From assembly GCF_009677585.1 (NCBI RefSeq), contig NZ_WKYV01000023.1, forward strand, positions 4,823 through 68,822: a stretch of DNA of 64,000 nucleotides, read 5' to 3'. A program made the position numbers and the translations under genes. The notes beneath the pieces were generated by a model. It saw only the letters and a program-made list of their open reading frames with translations, made no database searches and was not told the DNA's origin. The stretch's first letter is position 1. The number at the start of each line of letters is the position of its first letter. Shown piece by piece: positions 34,367-43,351 of this stretch. Origin of the DNA: Lactonifactor sp. BIOML-A5. GTDB taxonomy: Bacteria > Bacillota > Clostridia > Lachnospirales > Lachnospiraceae.

Positions 34367-35276
34367 ATGAATCGTACACATCCAAAACATTTTGTAAAAT
34401 ATTCTAGCTGTTCTTTATTGGAGTATAATCTGTATTTATATGCAACCAACATCTACAATCACCTGCCTTTCTATCCTTGTTTTAAAGAGACGGATATTAA
34501 GGATATAGATGAGTATTATCTAACAATATATAAAAACCATCTATCAGAAAGACTAGGTGCAGAGGTTGTGAATAAATGTCTCAACATAGTTTCTAATGTT
34601 TTTAAGTTTGCACAGGTTAACAAAATCGTAAATTGTAATCCAACATTGAGTGTAAAAAGAAAAAAGTTGTTTTAAAAGAGGTTACTACCTTTACGAAAGA
34701 GGAGATAAAAAAAATTTTGTCTTTTCATACTACACAGGAATCCTTCTATTATGATATGTTGGTTATATTATTTATGTGCGGACAGAGACCATCTGAAGTA
34801 TGTGGTTTAAAATGCAAGAATGTTATTGACACAGGAATTACGCTCACAAATGGGCTAAACAAGTATGGTCATGACACGAATCTAAAAACAAAAAAATCAA
34901 GACGTTCATATGATTTACCAAAAAGCATTGTTAGCAGTTTAAAGCAGAAATGTATTGGAAAAGAATCAGATGATTATGTATTTCTAAATTCATTAGGTAA
35001 TCCAGTCACCCCTAATGCTTTATCTGCGAATCTGACAAAGTTACTTAAAAAATATAATAAGGAAAATCCAAATGATAATTGCGCGTAATTTCATTATACT
35101 CCGCGACCAGACATAGTTTTGGAACGAATCTTGTTGTACATGACGAAGTTCCTTTGTCTATCGTAGCAAAAATGATGGGGAACAGTGAAGAAACATTAAG
35201 AAAACGATATGTTCACGTGTCAGATAAAGTTCAAAAAAGCGTAATGCAAGAATACTGTGACTCGATATATAGCTAA
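34367..35276 (+). pseudogene. Tyrosine recombinase (integrase), broken by two frameshifts
   Basis: Three adjacent pieces in different frames make up one phage/ICE-type integrase. 34367-34675 holds the core-binding SAM-like domain. About 34660-35088 holds the catalytic start with the first arginine (GQRPSEVCGLK). 35079-35276 holds the TRHSFGTN and KRYVHVSD motifs, with the arginine, histidine and nucleophilic tyrosine. The first shift is near an A-rich run at about 34660, the second near 35085. The N-terminal arm-binding domain also seems short. It sits about 100 bases from the 3' end of tRNA-Thr, the usual integration target, so it marks the right end of a former integrated element. Confidence 0.85.
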
Positions 35277-35330
35277 ATATTTTTGAAAAAATATTTAAGA
35301 GGGTTTGAGAGCATTGAAGTGAAACTAAAA

Positions 35331-35361
35331 AAGCCCAAAACCCCGCGAAAATCAAGGGCTT
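35331..35361 (-). terminator. terminator of tRNA-Thr (minus strand)
   Basis: On the minus strand AAGCCC and GGGCTT form a stem, followed by TTTTTT, just after the tRNA 3' end. Confidence 0.6.
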
Positions 35362-35376
35362 CAGACCTTCCAAAAA

Positions 35377-35449
35377 AGCTGCCTAGCGGACTTGAACCGC
35401 CGACCTCCGCCTTACCAAGGCGACGCTCTACCGACTGAGCCAAGGCAGC
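35377..35449 (-). tRNA. tRNA-Thr (GGU)
   Basis: On the minus strand acceptor GCTGCCT pairs with AGGCAGC, the D-arm is GCTCAGTCGGTAGAGC, the anticodon loop is TTGGTAA (anticodon GGT) and the T-loop TTCAAGT. CCA is not encoded. Its 3' end faces the recombinase remnant, making it a candidate attachment site. Confidence 0.95.
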
Positions 35450-35483
35450 ATATTGACTGTTTTTGTCGCTGTCAACGTTTGTA

Positions 35484-35512
35484 ATTCTATCAAAAACCCA
35501 GAGGCTTGTCAA
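35484..35512 (-). promoter_or_regulatory. promoter of tRNA-Thr
   Basis: On the minus strand TTGACA (35512-35507), 17 bases, TAGAAT (35489-35484). Confidence 0.8.
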
Positions 35513-35560
35513 TAGGTTTTTGAAGAATTACAAACAAAGTTTTTTAATGCATAAAAGTTG

Positions 35561-36520
35561 TTACTTACAGTAACCGGTAGTGAGGTCAATAAGGTTTTTC
35601 AGTGGTTTTCCTTCTAAATGGCTGGACAGGTTGCTGCAGGCAATCTCTACTATACGGTCCAGAGTCTCCGGCAAGTGATATTTTCCCGCTACATGGGGCG
35701 TGATATACACGTTAGGAAGAGACCAGAGTCTGTGCCCTGGGGGAAGTGGCTCCGGATCTGTGACATCCAGCCCTGCGGCGTACAGAGCGCCTGAGGACAG
35801 GGCATCATACAGAGCGTCGGGATCTACAGAGTTTCCCCGCCCTCCGTTCAGAAGGATGGCGGAAGGCTTCATGAGAGACAAAAGTGTTCTGTCAAAGAGA
35901 TGTTTCGTCTCAGGGGTATTGGGCAGAAAACTGACAACTGCATCCACGGTGGGAAGAACCTGCTTCAGTTCTTCGGTGGGAAGAAGCTCATGGACACAGG
36001 AGGGAGCAGTGCCGGGGCGGCGTTTCATACCAATGACGTAAGCGCCAAGAGCCTTAGTAAGGGCAGCGAAGCTGCGTCCGATATCTCCCAGGCCCAGAAC
36101 CAAAATACGGGAATCAGTGATTGAGACAACCTCACCCTCATCTGCCCATTCCTTCCGGTTTTGGGCATCCCGGTACAGATGAAGTTTCTTCTGGAGGCTC
36201 AAAAGCATGGCCAGCATATGCTCAGAAACCGCCTTTCCGTATGCTCCGGTGGCGCTGGCAAGCATTGTCCCCGGGGCGAGAAGCCCTTCTTTTATATAGG
36301 CGTCTGCGCCGGAAGAGTTTAACTGGAGGAGCTCCAGCTTTTCGCTGGCGCGGAGGAGTTTCGGCGGGACATTACCGATGATGATGTGAGATTCCGCGGC
36401 CATCTTTTCTGTGACTGTCAGGGGTGAGGCGTATGTGAAAATCCCGTTGGGGGCAGTCTCTTCCAGCTGCAATTTGTGCTTGTCTTTCACAGGAATCAAC
36501 ACTAGAATTTTTTTTGTCAT
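35561..36520 (-). CDS. D-2-hydroxyacid dehydrogenase family protein
   Basis: A 319-residue NAD-dependent dehydrogenase. The nucleotide-binding motif VLGLGDIGRSF lies at about residues 138-148. The catalytic arginine (NGGRGNSVD), glutamate (DVTDPEPLP) and histidine (ITPHVAGK) follow in the usual order. Such enzymes interconvert 2-oxoacids and D-2-hydroxyacids. The start was set at ATG 36520 with AAGGAG ten bases upstream; the frame is open further but lacks a site. It is divergent from glnS and apparently monocistronic. The substrate is unknown. Confidence 0.88.
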   Translation of the reverse strand: MTKKILVLIPVKDKHKLQLEETAPNGIFTYASPLTVTEKMAAESHIIIGNVPPKLLRASEKLELLQLNSSGADAYIKEGLLAPGTMLASATGAYGKAVSEHMLAMLLSLQKKLHLYRDAQNRKEWADEGEVVSITDSRILVLGLGDIGRSFAALTKALGAYVIGMKRRPGTAPSCVHELLPTEELKQVLPTVDAVVSFLPNTPETKHLFDRTLLSLMKPSAILLNGGRGNSVDPDALYDALSSGALYAAGLDVTDPEPLPPGHRLWSLPNVYITPHVAGKYHLPETLDRIVEIACSNLSSHLEGKPLKNLIDLTTGYCK

Positions 36521-36652
36521 TTGAATTGTACTCCTTTTCATGATAACCCAGGGATAGCCGGTATGGCAGGCCTTTGGGTATGGTTTCTTATGGACATGGA
36601 GAAACTGTATGTAAAAAAACAGTATCAGCAGTTCCATTTTATCAAAAAACCT

Positions 36653-36680
36653 TTGAAATTAAAAGATTCTATGATATTAT
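36653..36680 (+). promoter_or_regulatory. promoter of glnS
   Basis: TTGAAA (36653-36658), 16 bases, TATTAT (36675-36680), about 35 bases before the start. Confidence 0.55.
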
Positions 36681-36714
36681 GGAATATAACCTGTAACACG
36701 AGGAGGAAATTTTA

Positions 36715-38379
36715 ATGGAAAAAGAAACAGTTTCCAAGAATTTTATTGAACAGATTATTGACAAAGATCTGGAAGAAGGCGTATACGACAGCGTCTGTAC
36801 CCGTTTTCCGCCGGAACCTAATGGATACCTGCATATTGGACATGCAAAATCAATTCTTCTGAATTACGGACTTGCCAGGAAGTATAATGGTAAGTTTAAT
36901 ATGCGCTTCGATGACACAAACCCCACAAAGGAAAAAGTAGAATTTGTAGAGTCTATCAAGGAAGATATACAGTGGCTGGGAGCCGATTGGGAGGACCGGC
37001 TTTATTTTGCATCTGACTATTTTGAACAAATGTATGAGGCTGCAGTAAAGCTGATTAAAAAGGGGAAAGCATATGTATGCGACCTTACTCCGGAAGAAAT
37101 TCGGGATTACAGGGGAACGCTGACAGAAGCCGGAAAGGACAGCCCCTGCCGGGTAAGGAGTGTGGAGGAGAACCTCGAGCTCTTTGAGAAGATGAAGAAC
37201 GGCGAGTTTAAGGACGGAGAAAAGGTGCTTCGCGCTAAGATCGATATGTCGTCACCAAATATAAATATGAGGGATCCGGTTATTTACCGGGTAGCCCATA
37301 TGCACCATCACCGTACGGGAGATACCTGGTGTATTTATCCTATGTATGATTTTGCCCATCCCATTGAGGATGCTATTGAGGGAGTTACTCACTCTATCTG
37401 TACCCTGGAATTTGAAGATCACAGGCCCTTGTATGACTGGGTAGTGCGGGAATTGGGATACGAGAAACCGCCGAAGCAGATTGAATTTGCAAAATTATAT
37501 CTGACAAATGTGGTCACGGGAAAGCGTTATATTAAGAAGCTGGTAGAGGACGGCGTTGTAGACGGATGGGACGATCCCCGTCTGGTATCCATTGCGGCGC
37601 TCAGAAGAAGAGGGTTTACGCCGGAATCAATCCGAATGTTTGTTGAACTCTGCGGGGTTTCTAAGGCAAACAGTTCCGTTGACTATGCTATGCTGGAATA
37701 TTGCATCAGAGAGGACCTTAAGATGAAACGTCCCAGAATGATGGCAGTGCTGGATCCAATTAAACTTATTATTGATAATTATCCCGAAGGTGAAGTGGAA
37801 TATCTGGATGTAGCCAATAACCTGGAGAATGAGGAATTGGGATACCGGAAGGTTCCCTTTGGGAGAGAACTGTATATTGAGAGGGAAGACTTTATGGAAG
37901 AACCTCCCAGAAAGTATTTCCGTCTTTTTCCAGGAAATGAAGTGCGTCTGATGCATGCGTATTTTGTCACCTGCCAGAGTTTTGTCAAGGATGAGAACGG
38001 CAAAGTAATCGAAGTACACTGTACCTATGATCCTGAGACAAAATGCGGATCCGGCTTCACGGGAAGGAAAGTAAAGGGAACTATTCACTGGGTGCCTGCA
38101 CCACAGGCAGTAAAGGCAGAGTGCCGCCTCTATGAGAACATTATCGATGAAGAAAAAGGGGTTTACAATGAAGATGGGTCACTGAATCTGAATCCTAATT
38201 CATTAACCGTCATTAAGGACTGCTATGTTGAGCCTAGCTTCCAGGATGCAAAGCCATACGACAGTTTTCAGTTTGTGCGCAACGGTTATTTCTGTGTGGA
38301 AGCCAAGGATTCCAGGCCGGATGCCCTGGTATTTAACCGGATTGTATCCCTGAAGAGCTCCTTTAAACTGCCGAAGTAG
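36715..38379 (+). CDS. glnS: Glutaminyl-tRNA synthetase
   Basis: A 554-residue class I synthetase charging tRNA-Gln directly. [14 protein letters not shown] carries the HIGH motif at 40-43, and the catalytic core and two C-terminal anticodon-binding barrels are of normal length. At the place of the second class I motif, where GlnRS usually reads MSKRK or TSKRK, this protein has [11 protein letters not shown] (about 264-274), with glycine in place of the serine and a changed downstream sequence. Catalysis can tolerate variation here, but it is unusual. GAGGAGG precedes the ATG. The MocR gene follows after 15 bases and may be co-transcribed. Confidence 0.95.
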   Translation: MEKETVSKNFIEQIIDKDLEEGVYDSVCTRFPPEPNGYLHIGHAKSILLNYGLARKYNGKFNMRFDDTNPTKEKVEFVESIKEDIQWLGADWEDRLYFASDYFEQMYEAAVKLIKKGKAYVCDLTPEEIRDYRGTLTEAGKDSPCRVRSVEENLELFEKMKNGEFKDGEKVLRAKIDMSSPNINMRDPVIYRVAHMHHHRTGDTWCIYPMYDFAHPIEDAIEGVTHSICTLEFEDHRPLYDWVVRELGYEKPPKQIEFAKLYLTNVVTGKRYIKKLVEDGVVDGWDDPRLVSIAALRRRGFTPESIRMFVELCGVSKANSSVDYAMLEYCIREDLKMKRPRMMAVLDPIKLIIDNYPEGEVEYLDVANNLENEELGYRKVPFGRELYIEREDFMEEPPRKYFRLFPGNEVRLMHAYFVTCQSFVKDENGKVIEVHCTYDPETKCGSGFTGRKVKGTIHWVPAPQAVKAECRLYENIIDEEKGVYNEDGSLNLNPNSLTVIKDCYVEPSFQDAKPYDSFQFVRNGYFCVEAKDSRPDALVFNRIVSLKSSFKLPK

Positions 38380-38394
38380 GCCGAAGATCAGGAT

Positions 38395-39792
38395 ATGAAC
38401 GAATTAATTATTGCACTTGACAGCAAATCAAATATTCCTCTGTATGAACAGATCTATCTTCATATAAAAAGAGAAATACAGGGAGGGAGAATGAAGGCAG
38501 GCGAACGTCTGCCTTCTTCCCGTGCGCTCTGCAGACACCTTATGGTAAGCAGAAGTACCGTGGACCTGGCGTATGAGCAGCTTGTATCAGAGGGGTATAT
38601 TGAGGCCGTGCCTTGCAAAGGGTATTATGTGTGTGACATTGAGGAGCTTTATCATATCCGTCCGGCTCTGATTTCTCTGGAAAAAAAGAAGGCAGACGGC
38701 CATCCGGTATACGATTATGATTTTACACTCAGCGGAATTACACCCGGCGGCTTTCCCTATAACGCCTGGAAAAAGCTGTCCAAAAGTGTTCTTCAGGAGG
38801 AAGACCCGGAATTGTTCCTTCTGGGAGATGCCAACGGGGAGAGAAGTCTCAGGGAGGCGATTACAAGCTATCTGTATTACGCCAGAGGCGTTAACTGCCA
38901 GCCGGATCAGATTATTGTGGGGGCAGGCAATGATTACCTCTTGATGCTTTTAAGCACGATTTTAGGGACAGGGTACACCGTAGCCATGGAGAATCCTACT
39001 TATACCTCAGCTTATCAGGCGTTTCTCAGGCTGAATTATCCGCTGGCGTCCGTTGAGATGGATGAGATGGGAATTCGGATCCCGGAACTGGAGGAATCTG
39101 GTGCCGATATTGCCTATGTTATGCCTTCCCACCAGTTTCCTATGGGTACAGTTATGCCCATGAAGCGGAGAATGCAGCTGCTGAGCTGGGCGGCAAAAGA
39201 AAAAAGGTATATCATCGAGGATGACTACGACAGTGAATTCCGCTATAAGGGAAAGCCGATTCCGGCGCTTCAGGGGTTTGATCAGAACGACCGGGTGATT
39301 TATCTAGGAACGTTCTCCCGCTCCATTGCCCCTGCCATACGAATCAGCTATATGGTTCTGCCTAAGGAACTGATGGCGCAGTATGAAAAACAGGGGAAAC
39401 CGTTTTCTGTTACGGTGTCAAAGGTTGATCAAAAAATCATTGAACGCTTCCTGAACGAAGGCTATTACGAGCGTCATCTCAATCGAATGCGGGCACTTTA
39501 TAAAAGTAAGCACGATCTTCTCCTGAGAGAGCTTCATGATATGGATTCTGTATGTACGTGGTCAGGGGAAAATGCGGGTGTGCATCTCCTTCTGCATTTT
39601 AAAAATGGTATGACGGAGGAAGAAGCCATCCGCCGGGCAAAGGAGGAGAGTGTGAGAGTATACGGACTTTCCAGGTATTATCTGAAGGAGCCTGTGAAGA
39701 AGCCCCGGGCTACTGTGCTTATGGGATATGGAGTAATGACGGAAAATGAGATTGTCAGCGCTATGAAACGGCTGAAACGTGCCTGGTCTTGA
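38395..39792 (+). CDS. MocR-type regulator (GntR HTH fused to aminotransferase domain)
   Basis: A 465-residue protein: GntR-like winged helix (about residues 10-78, PSSRALCRHLMVSRSTVDLAY) linked to a type I aminotransferase-like domain (about 105-465). Members such as PdxR bind PLP on a lysine and act as PLP-responsive regulators. At the expected Schiff-base lysine this protein reads GTFSRSIAP, an arginine (CGC, residue 309). The neighbouring PLP landmarks (EDDYDSEFRYKG, with the PLP-pyridine aspartate region) are retained. It may therefore sense a different ligand or bind PLP noncovalently. The target gene is unknown; the thiamine uptake operon follows. Confidence 0.88.
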   Translation: MNELIIALDSKSNIPLYEQIYLHIKREIQGGRMKAGERLPSSRALCRHLMVSRSTVDLAYEQLVSEGYIEAVPCKGYYVCDIEELYHIRPALISLEKKKADGHPVYDYDFTLSGITPGGFPYNAWKKLSKSVLQEEDPELFLLGDANGERSLREAITSYLYYARGVNCQPDQIIVGAGNDYLLMLLSTILGTGYTVAMENPTYTSAYQAFLRLNYPLASVEMDEMGIRIPELEESGADIAYVMPSHQFPMGTVMPMKRRMQLLSWAAKEKRYIIEDDYDSEFRYKGKPIPALQGFDQNDRVIYLGTFSRSIAPAIRISYMVLPKELMAQYEKQGKPFSVTVSKVDQKIIERFLNEGYYERHLNRMRALYKSKHDLLLRELHDMDSVCTWSGENAGVHLLLHFKNGMTEEEAIRRAKEESVRVYGLSRYYLKEPVKKPRATVLMGYGVMTENEIVSAMKRLKRAWS

Positions 39793-39828
39793 CAGAAGCT
39801 GTAAAATGAAGTAGACTAATGAATAACA

Positions 39829-39925
39829 ACAGGGGAGCCGGAAGAGTCCGGCTGAGATTAAAACCGTATCTGTTTTTAACCCTTTGACCTGATCTGGGTA
39901 GTGCCAGCGTAGGGATGAATAAGCA
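39829..39925 (+). ncRNA. TPP riboswitch (THI element)
   Basis: Conserved segments are all present: GGGGAGCC at 39832, CCGGCTGAGAT near 39848, CCTTTGACCTGATCTGGGTAG near 39881 (read in parts) and GCCAGCGTAGGGA near 39903. It binds thiamine pyrophosphate and controls the thiamine-binding protein and ABC transporter genes downstream, switching them off when thiamine is plentiful. Confidence 0.97.
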
Positions 39926-39964
39926 GGAAGATGCTCACAGCAGCTTACCTTTTTTGATATTCGC

Positions 39965-39994
39965 CCCTGCCGGTGTATCCGGCAGGGTTATTTT
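39965..39994 (+). terminator. riboswitch expression-platform terminator
   Basis: CCCTGCCGG (39965-39973) and CCGGCAGGG (39979-39987) form a 9-bp stem with a TTATTTT tail, between the TPP aptamer and the first gene. Confidence 0.8.
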
Positions 39995-40020
39995 ATGTTA
40001 TGAATAAGGAGGAGAGACAT

Positions 40021-40317
40021 ATGAATGCAAGTGTAGCAATCCAGACATTGCCGGAGGCAAAAAACGATGAGGAATTAATCCGTATTGTAGATGAGGTTAT
40101 TGCTTATATTAAAAGCACAGGACTGAACTGCTATGTAGGGCCTTTTGAGACGGCTATTGAAGGAGATTACGACGAACTGATGGATATTGTAAAAGAATGC
40201 CAGCACATTGCTATCCGTGCAGGCGCACCATCTGTAGCGGCCTATATTAAGGTTACTTTCAAACCTGAAGGAGATGTGCTTACCATTGAAAAGAAAGTCA
40301 CAAAACATCACAAGTAA
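40021..40317 (+). CDS. Thiamine-binding (MTH1187/YkoF-like) protein
   Basis: A 98-residue single-domain protein of the thiamine-binding family (PF01910 type), a ferredoxin-like fold that binds thiamine or a pyrimidine precursor in the cytosol. The pattern VAIQTLPEAKNDEELIRIVDEVIAYIKSTGL (in pieces, 5-35) and YVGPFETAIEGDYDELMDIVKECQ fits the family. AAGGAGGAG precedes the ATG at 40021. First gene after the TPP riboswitch, overlapping the permease gene. Confidence 0.9.
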   Translation: MNASVAIQTLPEAKNDEELIRIVDEVIAYIKSTGLNCYVGPFETAIEGDYDELMDIVKECQHIAIRAGAPSVAAYIKVTFKPEGDVLTIEKKVTKHHK

Positions 40318-41050
40318 GCTGCCGTCCCTGGCTGCCATAGGCATACTTCTGGTTATCTGGCAGGCAGCATCTGCGGCCGGACTTGTCCCTTCGTATATGC
40401 TGCCTTCCCCTGGGGATGTGGTAAAAGCCTTTATAGAAGATTTCCCTCTCTTGCTGGAAAATTGCAGGATTACTCTGCTGGAGGCATTTGCGGGTCTTTT
40501 TCTGGGAGTGGCCATTGGCTTTTTGATGGCTGTGGCCATGGACTGCTTTGAACGTCTGTATCAGGCGCTTTATCCTATTGTGGTGGTTACTCAGACAGTG
40601 CCTACGGTTGCCTTGGCGCCTCTTCTGGTGCTTTGGTTTGGATATGAGATGACACCGAAGGTCATATTGATTGTCATCGTAACCTTTTTCCCTGTAACTG
40701 TAGGGCTGCTGGACGGATTTCGCTCAGCCGACAAGGATATGATGAACCTCATGCGCTCCATGGGGGCTACCAGGGGTCAGATTTTTAGGTATGTAAAAGT
40801 GCCGGGGGCGGCCGGCCAGTTTTTTGCAAGCTTCAGGATTTCGGCCACGTATTCTGTGGTGGGAGCGGTGATCGCCGAGTGGCTGGGAGGCTTTGGCGGG
40901 CTGGGCGTATACATGACAAAAGTACGGAAGGCATTTGCTTTTGATAAAATGTTTGCTGTTATATTTCTGATATCGGCGTTGAGCCTGCTGCTTATGTGGG
41001 GGATTAACGTGCTGCAGAAAAAGTGCATGCCTTGGGAGGAGAAAAAGTAA
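40274..41050 (+). CDS. ABC transporter permease for a thiamine precursor (ThiX-like)
   Basis: A permease of 258 residues at most, with about six hydrophobic segments and the EAA loop motif MRSMGATRGQIFRYVKVPGA (about 155-174). It belongs to the taurine/nitrate/HMP class of importers. The 5' end overlaps the thiamine-binding gene; ATG 40274 touches the GAAGGAG site, so the TTG at 40286 may be the real start. With the lipoprotein and ATPase that follow it forms a ThiXYZ-type system importing a pyrimidine such as formylaminopyrimidine or HMP (inference from the riboswitch and binding protein class). Confidence 0.88.
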   Translation: MCLPLKRKSQNITSKLPSLAAIGILLVIWQAASAAGLVPSYMLPSPGDVVKAFIEDFPLLLENCRITLLEAFAGLFLGVAIGFLMAVAMDCFERLYQALYPIVVVTQTVPTVALAPLLVLWFGYEMTPKVILIVIVTFFPVTVGLLDGFRSADKDMMNLMRSMGATRGQIFRYVKVPGAAGQFFASFRISATYSVVGAVIAEWLGGFGGLGVYMTKVRKAFAFDKMFAVIFLISALSLLLMWGINVLQKKCMPWEEKK

Positions 41051-41053
41051 AAA

Positions 41054-42070
41054 ATGAGAAAGAGAATTATTGCAGCTGTGCTCTGCACAGCTATGGTTTG
41101 TTCTGCAGCGGCCTGCGGAACAAAGAAAAGTACAGAAGGAACCGGCGGGGAGGGAAGCAAAGAACTGAAAGAAGTGAGCTTTGTTCTGGACTGGACACCT
41201 AATACCAACCATACCGGGGTGTATGTAGCACAGGAAAAGGGATATTTTGAGGAGGAAGGTCTTAAGGTGGAGATCGCACAGCCCCCGGAGGACGGTGCGG
41301 AGGCATTGGTGGCCTCAGGAAAGGCGCAGTTCGGCGTATCCTTCCAGGACAGTATGGCTCCGGCGGTAGCTGGGGAGAATTCCCTTCCCATTACGGCCGT
41401 GGCTGCCCTAATTCAGCATAATACTTCCGGGATCGTCTCCCGGGCGGGAGAAGGAATGGATACGCCCAAAGGGATGGAAGGAAAAAAATATGCAACCTGG
41501 GATATGCCGGTGGAAAAGGCAATGCTGAAAAATGTAATAGAAGGGGACGGAGGAGATTTCAGCAAGGTTGAGCTGATTCCGAGTACTGTGACGGATGAAG
41601 TCTCGGCACTGCAGTCAAAGTCTGTGGATGCCATCTGGATCTTTTACGCCTGGGCAGGGGTTGCCACAGAAGTGGCAGGGCTGGAAACAGATTACTTTGC
41701 GTTTGCTGACCTGAATCCGGTATTTGACTACTATACCCCGGTTTTAATAGCCAACAATGAATTCCTCAAGAAGGATCCGGATACTGCCAAAGCATTCCTG
41801 CGCGCGGTGAAAAAGGGATATGAGGACGCGGTGGAAGATCCCAAGGGGGCAGCTGAGATCCTTTGCAAGGCATCTCCTGAACTGGACACTGAGCTGGTTC
41901 AGGCAAGTCAGGAATATCTAACGGATAAATACAAAGGGGAAGTAGAGCAGTGGGGATATATCGATCCTGCCAGATGGAATGCGTTCTACCAGTGGCTGAA
42001 CGAAAATCAGCTGGTAGAGTCAGAACTTCCGGAAAATGCGGGCTTCTCCAATGAATATCTTCCGGAATAG
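41054..42070 (+). CDS. ABC substrate-binding lipoprotein, NMT1/ThiY-like
   Basis: A 338-residue extracytoplasmic binding protein. The signal peptide ends at a SAAAC lipobox with Cys21. The mature domain begins VSFVLDWTPNTNHTGVYVAQEKGYF (in pieces, about 42-66), the signature of NMT1/THI5-like pyrimidine precursor binders. It is held on the membrane and delivers ligand to the permease encoded upstream. GGAGGAG lies 11 bases before the ATG. Control by the TPP riboswitch supports a thiamine-precursor ligand. Confidence 0.92.
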   Translation: MRKRIIAAVLCTAMVCSAAACGTKKSTEGTGGEGSKELKEVSFVLDWTPNTNHTGVYVAQEKGYFEEEGLKVEIAQPPEDGAEALVASGKAQFGVSFQDSMAPAVAGENSLPITAVAALIQHNTSGIVSRAGEGMDTPKGMEGKKYATWDMPVEKAMLKNVIEGDGGDFSKVELIPSTVTDEVSALQSKSVDAIWIFYAWAGVATEVAGLETDYFAFADLNPVFDYYTPVLIANNEFLKKDPDTAKAFLRAVKKGYEDAVEDPKGAAEILCKASPELDTELVQASQEYLTDKYKGEVEQWGYIDPARWNAFYQWLNENQLVESELPENAGFSNEYLPE

Positions 42071-42084
42071 GCGCGGAGGCTGCC

Positions 42085-42828
42085 ATGGCAAAACTAGAAG
42101 TATCTCATGTGACAAAATATTTTGACGGAAAAAAGATAATAGAGGATGTTTCCATCAGCCTTGGGGAAAATGAACTGGTGTGTCTCCTGGGAGTGAGCGG
42201 TGTAGGCAAGACAACTTTGTTTAATATTATATCGGGTCTGACCCCTCCGGAAGAGGGGAAAGTGACGCTGAACGGGACAGATATCACCGGAAGTCCGGGA
42301 AGTATTGCTTATATGCTGCAAAAGGATTTGCTTCTGCCCTTCCGCACCATTGAGGATAATGTATCCCTTCCCCTGGTAATCAACGGAGATAAAAAGAGAG
42401 ATGCCAGAGAAACGGTGCAGCCGTATTTCCGGGAGTTCGGACTTGAAGGGACACAGAAAAAGTATCCCCATCAGCTTTCCGGCGGGATGCGCCAGAGAGC
42501 TGCCCTTCTTAGGACTTATCTGTATTCAAAGGGAGCTGCCCTTCTGGATGAGCCCTTTAGCGCCCTGGACACGCTGACGAAAGGTTCGATCCATAAATGG
42601 TATCTGGATGTTATGGAGCAGATTCGGCTGTCTACTATTTTTATCACCCATGATATAGACGAAGCGATACTCTTGTCTGATCGCATCTATCTGCTTACAG
42701 GGAGCCCGGGGAGGATTACGGAGGAAATTGTCATCCGGGAAAAGAAGCCCAGAAGGGAAGATTTTAATCTGACGCCGGAGTTCTTAGAATACAAAAGATA
42801 CATCTTAAGTAAATTGGAGATGGAGTAA
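42085..42828 (+). CDS. ABC transporter ATP-binding protein (ThiZ-like)
   Basis: A 247-residue ATPase driving the importer. Walker A GVSGVGKTT (about 36-44), Q-loop LQKDLLLPF, signature LSGGMRQRAALLR (about 131-143), Walker B AALLDEPFSALD (about 152-163) and H-loop ITHD are all present. It is of the nitrate/taurine/thiamine-precursor subclass. It ends the riboswitch-controlled operon. GGAGG precedes the ATG. Confidence 0.92.
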   Translation: MAKLEVSHVTKYFDGKKIIEDVSISLGENELVCLLGVSGVGKTTLFNIISGLTPPEEGKVTLNGTDITGSPGSIAYMLQKDLLLPFRTIEDNVSLPLVINGDKKRDARETVQPYFREFGLEGTQKKYPHQLSGGMRQRAALLRTYLYSKGAALLDEPFSALDTLTKGSIHKWYLDVMEQIRLSTIFITHDIDEAILLSDRIYLLTGSPGRITEEIVIREKKPRREDFNLTPEFLEYKRYILSKLEME

Positions 42829-42834
42829 TAAGAA

Positions 42835-42863
42835 GAAGCACCTGCTGTTTTTGCGGGTGCTTC
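42835..42863. terminator. hairpin between convergent thi operon and YtxH-like gene
   Basis: GAAGCACCTGC (42835-42845) pairs with GCGGGTGCTTC (42853-42863) around a T-rich loop. T runs after the stem are short on both strands, so efficiency is uncertain. Confidence 0.6.
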
Positions 42864-42869
42864 CTGCAT

Positions 42870-43295
42870 TTATAACGGAGTCTTGTCTGCCTCTGTAGTT
42901 TCGGCGGTCACTGCATCCCCGGCGTCTGAGCTGCTGTCCTCCGGGGCCCCCTCATCTTCGAACATTTCTTCGGCAGCCTCCTTGGCTTCATCCACCATAT
43001 CGGAGAAACCATCTGCCAGATCCTCGGCGGTATCCTCTGCAAATTCGGCTACATCTTTAGCAGTATCCTTTGCCTTTTTTACTTTTTCCTCTACATCCTT
43101 TGTTACAATATCTTTGAAATTAACAACCACATCTTTGGCTGAGTGTGCAGTTTCTTTAACGTTGTCCTGAAAATCCTCAAAATCTTTTTCTAAATCCTCA
43201 TTCTGTTCTTTTTGCTTTTTGAAATAAGCGATTGTTCCAGCTACAGCAGCCCCAACTACTGCAAGACCTAACAGTTTTTTTCCTGTTCCTGCCAT
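42870..43295 (-). CDS. YtxH-like small membrane-anchored protein
   Basis: A 141-residue protein with one N-terminal hydrophobic helix containing glycine and alanine repeats (KLLGLAVVGAAVAGTIAYF, 7-25), then a long, highly charged amphipathic helix rich in K, E, D and A (about 30-115) and a flexible acidic tail. This is the layout of YtxH/LEA-like general stress proteins. AAGGAAG lies before the ATG on the minus strand. The function is not established; membrane stress protection is the usual suggestion. Confidence 0.75.
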   Translation of the reverse strand: MAGTGKKLLGLAVVGAAVAGTIAYFKKQKEQNEDLEKDFEDFQDNVKETAHSAKDVVVNFKDIVTKDVEEKVKKAKDTAKDVAEFAEDTAEDLADGFSDMVDEAKEAAEEMFEDEGAPEDSSSDAGDAVTAETTEADKTPL

Positions 43296-43351
43296 ATTAG
43301 ACTTCCTTTCTCACAAAAATTTTATAATAATCCTATTGTAATCCCTTTTTC

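Noticed and set aside
35273..35512. 79-codon frame on the minus strand
   Set aside because: It runs through tRNA-Thr and its promoter; the peptide is a translation of the tRNA.
42883..43170. 95-codon serine/alanine-rich plus-strand frame
   Set aside because: Mirror image of the charged helix of the YtxH-like gene on the other strand.
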